From NCBI GenBank assembly GCA_024707225.1, contig JANQAE010000001.1, positions 1,488,001 through 1,552,000 of the forward strand: 64,000 nucleotides of DNA, read 5' to 3'. The stretch comes from Dokdonella sp. GTDB lineage: Bacteria; Pseudomonadota; Gammaproteobacteria; Xanthomonadales; Rhodanobacteraceae. A program made the translations under genes and the position numbers. The notes beneath the pieces are model-generated. The model was not told the origin of the DNA and did not search any database. It worked only from the letters and a program-made list of their open reading frames with translations. Below, piece after piece: positions 51,567 through 59,730 of this stretch (positions are counted from its first letter, which is position 1; each line of letters begins with the position of its first letter).

Positions 51567-51887
51567 ATGGATGCTGCCGAGAACCTTCCCCGCCTGATTT
51601 CTGAGGCCGACGCCGCCGAGTACCTCGGCGTCTCTCGCATCACGATGCGCCGTCTACGGGCGGCGCGGAAGATCGCCTACATCATGGTGGGCGTCGCCGC
51701 GCGCTACACCGAGCGCCAACTGCTGGACTACCTGGATCAACAGACATGCCCACCCGATTCCGACTCGGCCCCTACTGGATTGAAAAGCGGAAAGGATCGA
51801 CGGTCTGGTACCGCGCGTGGCGGGACGGCACAGGATGCAAGCAGCGCGCTACGCTCGGCACAGGAGATTTTGAACAGGCAAAGGTGA
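51567..51887 (+). CDS. AlpA/MerR-like DNA-binding protein, candidate excisionase
   Basis: 106 residues from ATG 51567. The N-terminal 60 residues hold a winged helix-turn-helix of the excisionase/AlpA type (ISEADAAEYLGVSRITMRRLRAARKIAYIMVG). The C-terminal 45 residues overlap the integrase gene by 142 nt and are low-complexity, so the functional protein may be only the N-terminal part. Position directly before int suggests Xis function. Confidence 0.72.
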   Translation: MDAAENLPRLISEADAAEYLGVSRITMRRLRAARKIAYIMVGVAARYTERQLLDYLDQQTCPPDSDSAPTGLKSGKDRRSGTARGGTAQDASSALRSAQEILNRQR

Positions 51888-52936
51888 GGCTCGCGGAATG
51901 GTTCGTGCAGAACGCAACCATCCGCGACCAGCAGCCGAGCGATGTCCTGCTCGACACCATCCTGACGCGATACCTGGGGCAGCACGGTGCGGAGCTCGCC
52001 AGCAAGGACACGGCCAAGCGCGCCGTCGCCCTCTGGCGCGCGTGGTGGAGGCCATCCGACACCGTGGCCGACGTGACGATCGATCGCCAGGAACAATTCC
52101 TGGCTTCGCTGCAGGAGAGCTACAGCGAGAGCTATGCGCGCCGTGTGCTCGGCGTGGGTAAGGCCGCCCTCAACCGTTCATGGAAGCGCGGCGAGATCAC
52201 GCAGGTGCCCTTCGTCGCGCTGCCGCCGGGCGAGGAGTCGTTCCCGCACTACGCCAGCCGGGCGCAGATCGTCGCGCTGCTCAACACGCCGATGGCGGAG
52301 CACGCTTGGGCCTATTGCCTGGTCCGGCTGTGCACGGGTTGCCGTGGAGACGCTGCGCTCGATCTGCAGGCGCCCCAGGTCGACCGGCAATCGAACTACG
52401 TGCGGCTGAACCCGCCGGGTCGCCGGCAGACCAGAAAGTACCGGCCGACGGTGCCGCTCGTACGCCCCCTGGCGGCCTACCTGGACGAGGCGCAGCCGCA
52501 AGGCTACCTGGTCAACTGGCACGGCAAGCAGATCAAGTCCATCAAGACGACGTGGCGCAAGCTCCGCGTCGCGGCAGGGCTGCCCTCCTGGTTCGCGCCC
52601 CGCGTGCTACGCCACACCGTCGCGACGTGGCTCCGGCAACGCGGCGTACCGGCCTGGGATGTCTCCGGCCAGATCGGGCACCGCGCGGCAGGCACGACGG
52701 ACGGCTACGCGAAGTTCGACCCCTCTTACCTCGGCGAGGCCAGAAAGGCGATCGAGGCGTTCCTGCTGGATCTGTCGAAAGACGTCCCGAGGCTCCGGCC
52801 GCTATGTGGGGTCAGTGCGGGGTCACTTGCGACACAAACAGAAACGGCGCGAACCCGTGAGAGCCGCGCCGTTGCTGCGTTTCAGGTGGTGGGCGGTACA
52901 GGGATCGAACCTGTGACCCCTACCATGTCAAGGTAG
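51746..52936 (+). CDS. int: Tyrosine recombinase (phage integrase)
   Basis: 396 residues from ATG 51746. N-terminal arm-binding region, SAM-like core-binding part (about residues 65-150) and catalytic domain with the first Arg (LCTGCRGDAALDL), APRVLRHTVATWL (second Arg, but Arg in place of the usual His three residues before it), QIGHRAAGTTDGYAKF (His and the probable Tyr nucleophile). The last codons run into att[15 protein letters not shown] is encoded by the antisense of tRNA-Val, and the stop TAG is made by host sequence. In the circular phage the frame continues as SRKIKENKD before a stop. It drives site-specific integration at tRNA-Val. Confidence 0.93.
   Translation: MPTRFRLGPYWIEKRKGSTVWYRAWRDGTGCKQRATLGTGDFEQAKVRLAEWFVQNATIRDQQPSDVLLDTILTRYLGQHGAELASKDTAKRAVALWRAWWRPSDTVADVTIDRQEQFLASLQESYSESYARRVLGVGKAALNRSWKRGEITQVPFVALPPGEESFPHYASRAQIVALLNTPMAEHAWAYCLVRLCTGCRGDAALDLQAPQVDRQSNYVRLNPPGRRQTRKYRPTVPLVRPLAAYLDEAQPQGYLVNWHGKQIKSIKTTWRKLRVAAGLPSWFAPRVLRHTVATWLRQRGVPAWDVSGQIGHRAAGTTDGYAKFDPSYLGEARKAIEAFLLDLSKDVPRLRPLCGVSAGSLATQTETARTRESRAVAAFQVVGGTGIEPVTPTMSR
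52808..52825. promoter_or_regulatory. Candidate integrase arm-type sites, right
   Basis: GGGGTCA at 52808-52814 and 52819-52825, 11 bp apart, mirroring the left pair at 14694-14711. They lie inside the 3' end of int. Confidence 0.45.
52840..52873 (-). terminator. Phage-supplied terminator for tRNA-Val
   Basis: A 9-bp core stem AACGGCGCG/CGCGCCGTT (52843-52851 with 52865-52873) followed leftward by a T-rich tail. It resembles the displaced host terminator at 14517-14548 and restores termination of the tRNA after integration. Confidence 0.65.
52886..52934. other. attR: 49-bp core at the intact tRNA-Val
   Basis: Identical to attL. On this side the phage-borne 3' half completes the tRNA, so integration does not destroy the gene. 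Confidence 0.93.
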
Positions 52937-52961
52937 TGCTCTACCGCTGAGCTAACCGCCC
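52887..52961 (-). tRNA. tRNA-Val (GAC), prophage integration target
   Basis: 75 nt including CCA; acceptor stem GGGCGGT/ACCGCCC, anticodon loop with GAC, T-arm GGTTCGATCC. The 3' part from the anticodon onward is phage-derived sequence identical to attL. Only this copy has a 5' half. Confidence 0.95.
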
Positions 52962-53259
52962 CAAAAGGGGCGCGAACTGTAGCGAACTCCGGCCGGCGGT
53001 ACAAGCCTTCATCGGCCACGACCGGAAATCGGAGCATGCCGCCGCATGCAGGCGTGAGGATGGCGCTGCCGATCGGGGTTGCGCGGGGCTTCGCGCGGCG
53101 GTCCTGTCGCACCCGGGCGCGCGGGCGCTCCGGCCGCTCACCGATTGGGAGATCGCAACCGCCGCCGATCCGAAGACCGCGCTGCGCCGCGTGCCGCTGC
53201 GGCGGGTGGCGCGACCGGAGGCGGCCCCTTGCAACGGCTCCGGATTCGGCGCGGCGCAC
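52962..53259. other. Intergenic region right of the prophage
   Basis: 298 bp that should hold the tRNA-Val promoter (transcribed leftward). A short open stretch at about 53097-53190 (PLTDWEIATAADPKTALRRV) has protein-like character on the + strand, but no start or family supports it; it could be a gene remnant. Confidence 0.35.
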
Positions 53260-54960
53260 TCAGGCGGCGGCCGAGGTCTCCTGCTCGACCGCCTCGGCCG
53301 GCGGCAGCGCCAGATGCAGATGCGAGCCGGTGCGGTCGATCACGCCGGGGCCGTGCACCTGCCGCGTGCCGGCTGCGATCCACCAGGCCCAGGGATCGGC
53401 CGGCACCGACAGCTCGAGCCGCTCGGGCGCGCGGTCGAGCAGGACCGGCGTCAGCAGCGAGGTGTAGCCGCTGCCGTGCTCGGGCTGCAGCGACTCGAGC
53501 AGGATGCCGCGCAGCAGCGGCCGGCCCTGGGCGCCGCCGTCGAGGCTGCGCACCGCGACCGGCAGGGCGCGCCGCGCGAGCAGCTCGACGCCGGCCTCGA
53601 CGCGGCCGCCGTCGTCGATGCGCATCCAGCGCACGACGCCGACCATCCAGTCGGCCTGGTCGGGTGACGGCGCCGGCAGGCTGAGTCCGATCGCATCGCC
53701 GACCTTCATGCGCACCAGGTCGCTGTCGGCACCGTGGTCCCAGCACAGGCGGTAGCCGGCCGCGCTCTGGTCGAGCACGCGCGCGGCACCCGGCAGCACG
53801 CGCAGCAGGTCGGCGCCGCCCTGCGCCCAGGCCGCCGGCCGGTCGTGGCTGGCGACGGCGATGCCGAGCGCCTCGTGAAGAAAGCTGTCGAAGTCCTGGC
53901 CGCCGGCCAGCGCGCGGTGCAGGTCGTGCAGGCCGATCACGGCGTCGAGCGGCTGGCCGCCCGGCAAGCGCGCATGGCCGCGCGCGCTGCTGTCGGCGAG
54001 ACTGACGACCATGCGGCGCACGACGTCGATGTCGACCTCGACGCTGGGTCCGGCCGGCGCGCGCAGCGCGACGCGATGCGCGCCCGGCGGCAGCGCGACG
54101 ATGCGGTTCTCGACGTAGGCGAGCAGCCGCGCCGGATCGATCCAGATCCGTTCCTGGCGGCCGCGCTCTTCCTCGTCGCCGGCGTGGCCGGGCTCGCGGT
54201 CGCCGAGCACGTCGATCATGCGCAGGCCCTCGACCTCGCCGTCGCGCAGGTCGCAGTACGCCGCCAGCACGCGCGTCAGCGCGACCACCGCCGGCAGCTC
54301 GCGCCGCGAGTAGCGGTACGGATTGGCCAGCGCGAGCAGCAGCGCATGCTGATAGACCAGGCGCGGACTGCGCAGCGCGGCGGCCGGGCCGTCATCGACG
54401 GCGCGCTCGTCGAGCTTGACCGACGCCAGGAACCGGTGCACGCCGTGCATCAGCTGCCAGGCGCCCGGCGCCGGCACGCGGTAGGCCGCATAGGCGCGCT
54501 GCATGCGCTCGGCACCATGCTGCAACGCGCGCAGTCCGGCCAGCGCGACGCGGCCGCCCTTGAGCATCGGCACCGCGCCTGCCGGCGCGCAGGCATCGTA
54601 GAGCGCTTCCAGATAGCCGAGCGCGAGCGCCTGGTGAAGCTCCTCGACCCGCGCGACCAGCTCGGCCTTCTGCGGCTGCAGCGGCACTGCCGCGGCGGCC
54701 GCCTGCTGCTCGATCATGTCGATCAGTTGCTGCGCGACCGGCCGGATCGCCTCGAGCCCCTCGATCCGCTCGAACGCGGCGATGCGCTGCCGGTTCAGCT
54801 GCTGCAGGCGCTCGACGACCTGGCGCGACGTCGACGCGACGCTCGCCAGCGGCAGTCCGGCCAGCCAGTTGCGCAGCGCGCGCAGATCGAGCGCGGCGCC
54901 GCCGGCCGGCGCAGGCCGCTCCGGGATCGTCCGTACCAGTTGCCGATACACCTCGCTCAC
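53260..54960 (-). CDS. Conserved protein, possible PilZ-type cyclic-di-GMP effector
   Basis: 566 residues from ATG 54960. Mostly helical N-terminal and middle parts (RNWLAGLPLASVASTSRQVVERLQQLNRQR, RMQRAYAAYRVP) with a C-terminal beta domain (SDLVRMKVGDAIGLSLPAP, WMVGVVRWMRIDDGGRVEAGVELLARRA) that resembles PilZ-like folds in proteins from this order. No signal peptide or membrane segment, hence cytoplasmic. The exact family and a c-di-GMP binding motif (RxxxR) are not clear, so the function remains tentative. Confidence 0.5.
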   Translation of the reverse strand: MSEVYRQLVRTIPERPAPAGGAALDLRALRNWLAGLPLASVASTSRQVVERLQQLNRQRIAAFERIEGLEAIRPVAQQLIDMIEQQAAAAAVPLQPQKAELVARVEELHQALALGYLEALYDACAPAGAVPMLKGGRVALAGLRALQHGAERMQRAYAAYRVPAPGAWQLMHGVHRFLASVKLDERAVDDGPAAALRSPRLVYQHALLLALANPYRYSRRELPAVVALTRVLAAYCDLRDGEVEGLRMIDVLGDREPGHAGDEEERGRQERIWIDPARLLAYVENRIVALPPGAHRVALRAPAGPSVEVDIDVVRRMVVSLADSSARGHARLPGGQPLDAVIGLHDLHRALAGGQDFDSFLHEALGIAVASHDRPAAWAQGGADLLRVLPGAARVLDQSAAGYRLCWDHGADSDLVRMKVGDAIGLSLPAPSPDQADWMVGVVRWMRIDDGGRVEAGVELLARRALPVAVRSLDGGAQGRPLLRGILLESLQPEHGSGYTSLLTPVLLDRAPERLELSVPADPWAWWIAAGTRQVHGPGVIDRTGSHLHLALPPAEAVEQETSAAA

Positions 54961-55050
54961 GCGCCGTCGTCCCGATCCGTTTCGTGGCGGCGGCCGCAGG
55001 CCTGCGTACCGCCGATCGGCGCCCGTCCGAGACGGGCCGCCGTCCGCGCC

Positions 55051-56366
55051 TCACCTTAAGGGCAGCGGCTGCGCCGGTGCAACCGGCGAAGGCGACCGGT
55101 CCGGTTTCAGCAGCGGGCGCAGCGGCTGCAGGCTGCCGTCGTGCGGTCCGGGCTCGACGCCGAGCAGGTGGGCCAGCAGCGGATAGATATCGACGTTGTC
55201 GATCGGCGGCACCTGGGCGCCCGGGACGAAGGCCGGGCCGCGTGCGATGAAGATCGCCTGCATGCTCGGCAGTGCCGGATCGTAGCCGTGCTCGCCGCGC
55301 GAGACGTGAGCCATCGCCGCCATCCGCGCCCGCGTCGATACGACCCAGCCCTCGTCGGCCAGGCACAGCAGCGGCGGTACGCGCCGGTGCGTGCCGTAGC
55401 CGAAGCGCGCCGGCAATGTCTGCTTGCGCCAGCACTCCATGTGCGCGTGGCGGCCGAGCAGCGCGCGCTCCACGGCGGCGGCGCGCCCCGGCTGCGGGCG
55501 CAGCCCGGCCAGCACGCCGGTGGTCACGATGTCGCCGTCGGCCTCGTCGATCAGGTCCTCCAGATACGTCACCTGCCCCGCTGCGACGGTCGCCATACCG
55601 TGATCGGAGACGATCAGCAGGTTGAGGCGGTCGTCGAGGCCGCGCGCGGCGATGCCGGCGACCAGGCGCGCGATCGCGGCATCGACGCGGCGCACCGCCG
55701 CGGCGGCCTCCGGCGAGTCCGGACCATCGTGATGCGCGGCCTTGTCGACGTGCTCGAAGTACAGCGACATGAACGCCGGTCGCCGCGCGGCGGGCCGGTC
55801 GAGCCAGCCGAGCACGGTGTCGACGCGCTGCTCGGGCGTCACGTCCGGGTCGAACGCGGCCCAGTCGTCCGGATAGGCCCCGTGCACCGGCGCTTCGGAC
55901 CCCGGCCAGTACATCGTCGCGGCGCGCCGCCCGGACCGCTGCACGCGCGTCCAGATCGGTTCGGCCTGCTCCCACCAGCGCGCATCCTGCACCGCGGCGC
56001 GATTGGCGGTCGCGAAGCGCTGCCCGGGCAGATCCGGATCGGTCATCGTGTTGTGGATGACGCCGTTGCGATCGGGCCGCAGGCCGGTGACCAGCGTGTA
56101 GTGGTTCGGAAACGTCAGCGACGGAAACGAGGGCCGCATCGACGCCGCGTGCGCGCCCTCGATCAGCAGGCGGTCCAGCGTCGGCGTCAGGCCGCGCCCA
56201 GATCGGCCGGACGGAACGCATCGAGCGAGACCAGGATCACCGGAGCGGCCGGCATGGCTTCGCGGCCGCGGGTCGCGGCGCAGCCGCCGAGCAGCGCGGC
56301 CAGCAGCGCCAGCAGCACGCCGCAACGGAGGACTCTCGTGCGGCCGCGGCGCATGCGCAGGCTCAT
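55051..56366 (-). CDS. Ectonucleotide pyrophosphatase/phosphodiesterase lipoprotein (single-nucleotide frame break)
   Basis: About 438 residues from ATG 56366. A lipoprotein signal (LLALLAALLGGC) and the first metal Asp (VILVSLDAFRP) are in one frame. The Thr nucleophile region (PSLTFPNHYTLVTGLRPDRNGV), the PAFMSLYFEHVDKAAHHDGPDS metal site and LNLLIVSDHGM are in another. The change is near 56195-56205, where one more G would join them (GG to GGG). It probably hydrolyses nucleotide or phosphodiester substrates in the periplasm, as for the Xanthomonas NPP. The start overlaps the membrane protein stop (ATGA). Confidence 0.85.
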
Positions 56367-57664
56367 CGCTGCGCGCCCGCAGCGCGCTCGGCCGGCAGGC
56401 CGGTGAACGGCGCGAAACCGAGCGCGCGCAGGGCCGCGAGCCGCTCGGCGGCGACGGCGGCCTCGTCGAAGTAGATCTCGCGCAGCAGCGCCGCGTCGAC
56501 GTCCGGATGCGTCGTGCGGATCGTCTCGGCGATCCGCTGCGTGTGCGCCGCGAGTTGCGCGGCACGCTTGCCCAGGTGCACGGCATTGAGCGCGGCCAGC
56601 ACCGCGACGGCAGCCCAGGCGATCGTACCGAGCCGGCGCGGCACGCCCTCGCGCAGCGGCAGCGCCAGCGCGACCAGGCCGGCCCAGCCGAGCCAGAACA
56701 CCGATGAAAAACTGACGTAGCGGCTCGAGAACGCCTGATCGGCGCCGTAGTCGCCGGCGCGTCCGGCAGCCGCGAGTGCCGCGGCGACCAGGCCGAACAC
56801 GAACAGGCCGCACCACGGCAGGCTGGCGCGGCGGTCGCGCGTGTGCACCGTTGCGACCAGGCCGCTGACCAGACCGGCCGCACCGGCCAGCGGCGCCAGA
56901 TCGGTCGCGAAGCGCGCGATGCCGGCGCCGAGGAAGTTCAGCAGGTAGTGCAGCGCGACGCCGGGCGCGGCGGCGGCGCTGCCGGTCGGTCCGGCCAGCC
57001 GGTACTGCAGCGCGACCGCGGCGGCCGCGACCAGCCACGGTGCTGCATGCGCCAGGCGTTGCCGCCAGGACAGCTCGCCGCGCAGGGCGATCACGGAGAG
57101 CGCCGCCGGAATCAGCGCGATTGCGGTCGCGAAGCTCATATAGGCAAGCGCCGCAACGGCCAGCGCGATCGCCTGGCGCCGCCAGTTCAGACTGCCGGCA
57201 GTTAAGGCACGGATCGCGACCGCGACGCCGAGCAGGCACAGGAACACCGCGACCTGCCAGCCCCATTGCAGATTCGCCAGATGCCCCGGATACAGCGCGA
57301 AGCCGACGACCAGCCACCACGCGCGCGGCGCCGCGGCGCCCAAGCTGTCGCGCGCGATTCTCAGCACGACCGCCGCGTACGCGAACAGCAGCGCCAGGCT
57401 GACCCCGCAGTCCAGCCACGGCTGCCCGCCGGAGAGCGCGGTCGTCACCAGCAGCACCGCATAGGCGGCGCTGTGCAGATGACCGCCGTGGAAACGCCAG
57501 AAGTCCGACTGCGCGAGCGCGCCGTCCTGCCAGGCGCGATAGATCGGCACCAGGTCCAGGTGATCCCACAGCATCAGCGGGATGTGCCAGCGCAAGGTGG
57601 CCAGCGCCAGGCCCACGGCGAGCGCGGCGGCGGCGAATCGCGGGACGATCGGAAGGGCGCGCAT
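56363..57664 (-). CDS. Polytopic membrane protein of unknown function
   Basis: 433 residues with about ten hydrophobic segments (FAAAALAVGLALATLRW, AAYAVLLVTTALSGG, AWWLVVGFALYPGH, AVFLCLLGVAVAIRAL and others) and a soluble C-terminal tail of about 80 residues. The layout resembles GtrB/mannosyltransferase-like or oligosaccharide-related membrane proteins, but no catalytic motif is recognised. Co-translated with the phosphodiesterase. Confidence 0.65.
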   Translation of the reverse strand: MRALPIVPRFAAAALAVGLALATLRWHIPLMLWDHLDLVPIYRAWQDGALAQSDFWRFHGGHLHSAAYAVLLVTTALSGGQPWLDCGVSLALLFAYAAVVLRIARDSLGAAAPRAWWLVVGFALYPGHLANLQWGWQVAVFLCLLGVAVAIRALTAGSLNWRRQAIALAVAALAYMSFATAIALIPAALSVIALRGELSWRQRLAHAAPWLVAAAAVALQYRLAGPTGSAAAAPGVALHYLLNFLGAGIARFATDLAPLAGAAGLVSGLVATVHTRDRRASLPWCGLFVFGLVAAALAAAGRAGDYGADQAFSSRYVSFSSVFWLGWAGLVALALPLREGVPRRLGTIAWAAVAVLAALNAVHLGKRAAQLAAHTQRIAETIRTTHPDVDAALLREIYFDEAAVAAERLAALRALGFAPFTGLPAERAAGAQR

Positions 57665-57880
57665 GCGGGTTCGGCGGCGTCGACGGGCTGCCCCGGCGGC
57701 GGGGCGGCCGCGGATTGTCGCCGATGCGCGTGACGCCGAAAACCTCGGCCCTGCCTGCGCACGCGAAGACCGGACCGCGCACGCCCTCGGCGCGCGCGGC
57801 GCCTCGATCGTGACGGCCGGCGGAGCGCTCGATCTGCAGTCGAATCGGGTAGCCGCAGCCGGGACCGCGCCGGCCCTCGC

Positions 57881-59686
57881 TCAGCCGCGCTTCTTGGGAA
57901 TGTACAGATCGGTGATCGTGCCTTCGTAGACCTCGGCGGCGAGGCCGACCGACTCGCTCAGCGTCGGATGCGGATGCACGGTCAGGCCGATGTCGGCTGC
58001 CTCGCAACCCATCTCGATCGCCAGCGCGAGCTCGGCGATCAGGTCGCCGGCGTTCGGCGCGACGATGCCGGCGCCGATCAGGCGATGCGTGGCCTCCTCG
58101 AAGATCAGCTTCGTGAAGCCTTCGGTGCGACCGATGCCGACCGCGCGCGCCGAGGCGATGTGCGGGAACTTGCCGATGCCGTAGGCGACGCCGGCCTTCT
58201 TGGCCTCGCCCTCGGTCATGCCGACCCAGGCGATCTCCGGATCGGTATAGGCCACGCTCGGGATCACGCGCGCGACGAACTCGCTCTTCTGGCCGGCCGC
58301 GACCTCGGCGGCGACCTTGCCCTCGTGCGTGGCCTTGTGCGCGAGCATCGGCTGGCCGACCAGATCGCCGATCGCGAAGATGTGCGGCACGTTGGTGCGC
58401 ATCTGGCGGTCGACCGGAATGAAGCCGCGATCGGTCACGGTCACGCCGGCCTTGTCGGCGTCAATCCTGCCGCCGTTCGGCGCGCGGCCGACCGCGACCA
58501 GGATGCGGTCGTAGGTGGTCGGCGCCGGTGCGCCCTCGCCTTCGAACGTCGCGGTCAGGCCCTGATCGCTCGCGGCGATGCCGGTCACCTTGACCTTCAG
58601 ATGGATGCCGCCGTAGCGCTTGGACAGGCGCTGCTGCAGCGGCTTGACGAGGTCGGCGTCGGCGCCCGGCATCAGCTGGTCCATCAGCTCGACGACGGTG
58701 ACCTCGCTGCCGAGCGCGTCGTAGACGCAGGCCATCTCCAGGCCGATGATGCCGCCGCCGACGACCAGCAGCTTCTTCGGCACGTCGGCGAGGTCGAGCG
58801 CGTCGGTCGAGTCCATCATGCGCGGGTCGTCCCACGGGAAGCCCGGCAGCTTCACGGCCTGCGAACCGGCCGCGATGATCGCCTTCTCGAAACGCACCAG
58901 CTTCTTGCCGTCGGCACCCTCGACCTCGAGCTCGTTCGGCGAGACGAAGCGGCCGCTGCCCTGCAGCACCATGACCTTGCGCTGCTTGGCCATGCCGGAC
59001 AGGCCCTTGACCATCTGGCCGACCGTCTTGTCCTTGTGGCCGCGCAGCTTGTCCAGATCGATCTTCGGCGCGCCAAAATCCAGGCCGATGTCGGCTGCGT
59101 GCGCGGCCTCCTCGATCACGCGCGCGGCGTGCAGCAGCGCCTTGGACGGAATGCAGCCGACGTTGAGGCAGACGCCGCCGAGCGATGCGTAGCGCTCGAC
59201 CAGGACCGTGTCCTGGCCGAGATCGGCCGCGCGGAACGCGGCCGTGTAGCCGCCCGGGCCCGAGCCGAGCACGAGGACCTGACAGGTCAGGTCGGGTGTG
59301 CGGCCGCTCGCGGCAGCGGCCACCGGTGCCGGCGCCGCGGGCGCTGCCGCGGCGACGACGGGTGCGGCCGCTGCGGGCGCGTTCGCAGCCGCGGCCGGCG
59401 CCGGCTCAGGGGCCTCCGCTGCCGGCTTCGCCGCGGCGTCCGCGCCGGCCTCCTCGACGATCGCGACCACGCTGCCCTCGCTGACCGTGTCGCCGACCTT
59501 CACGCGCAATTCCCTGACGACACCGCCCGCGCTGGCCGGGACCTCCATCGTCGCCTTGTCCGACTCCAGCGTGACCAGACCCTGGTCCTTCCTGACCGTA
59601 TCGCCGACCTGCACCAGCAGTTCGATGACCGGGATGTCGCTGTAGTTGCCGATGTCGGGGACTTTGATTTCGCGGGTCGTGGCCAT
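57881..59686 (-). CDS. lpd: Dihydrolipoyl dehydrogenase with N-terminal lipoyl domain (PDH E3)
   Basis: 601 residues. Residues 1-80 are a lipoyl domain with the modified Lys in LESDKATMEVP, then an Ala/Pro linker to about 130. The E3 part has the FAD motif VLGSGPGGYTAAFRA, redox disulphide GGVCLNVGCIPSKAL, NAD motif LLVVGGGIIGLEMA, second FAD contact NVPHIFAIGDLVG and the active-site HPHPTLSE. It reoxidises lipoamide of the pyruvate dehydrogenase complex. Lipoyl-E3 fusions are usual in this order. The aceF gene with a near-identical lipoyl domain lies 2.8 kb upstream. Confidence 0.95.
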   Translation of the reverse strand: MATTREIKVPDIGNYSDIPVIELLVQVGDTVRKDQGLVTLESDKATMEVPASAGGVVRELRVKVGDTVSEGSVVAIVEEAGADAAAKPAAEAPEPAPAAAANAPAAAAPVVAAAAPAAPAPVAAAASGRTPDLTCQVLVLGSGPGGYTAAFRAADLGQDTVLVERYASLGGVCLNVGCIPSKALLHAARVIEEAAHAADIGLDFGAPKIDLDKLRGHKDKTVGQMVKGLSGMAKQRKVMVLQGSGRFVSPNELEVEGADGKKLVRFEKAIIAAGSQAVKLPGFPWDDPRMMDSTDALDLADVPKKLLVVGGGIIGLEMACVYDALGSEVTVVELMDQLMPGADADLVKPLQQRLSKRYGGIHLKVKVTGIAASDQGLTATFEGEGAPAPTTYDRILVAVGRAPNGGRIDADKAGVTVTDRGFIPVDRQMRTNVPHIFAIGDLVGQPMLAHKATHEGKVAAEVAAGQKSEFVARVIPSVAYTDPEIAWVGMTEGEAKKAGVAYGIGKFPHIASARAVGIGRTEGFTKLIFEEATHRLIGAGIVAPNAGDLIAELALAIEMGCEAADIGLTVHPHPTLSESVGLAAEVYEGTITDLYIPKKRG

Positions 59687-59730
59687 GTCGGGAATCGTCG
59701 GAGAAGGAAGGAAGGGAACGCCGCGCGGGA

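Larger units (their letters stand above)
14560..52934. mobile_element. Lambda-like siphovirus prophage with a DGR, integrated in tRNA-Val
   Basis: A 38.4-kb element bounded by a perfect 49-bp repeat (14560-14608 and 52886-52934) that is the 3' end of a tRNA-Val gene. Leftward genes from 41.7 to 14.9 kb hold Cro, a regulator, DNA methylation, replication, packaging, head, lysis and tail functions. Rightward genes from 41.8 to 52.9 kb hold the CI-like repressor, early genes, the DGR, an AlpA-like protein and the integrase. All modules needed for a temperate siphovirus (terminase, portal, capsid, tape measure, lysis, repressor, integrase) are present, so it may be inducible once the frame breaks in terS and a tail gene are resolved. 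Confidence 0.95.
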
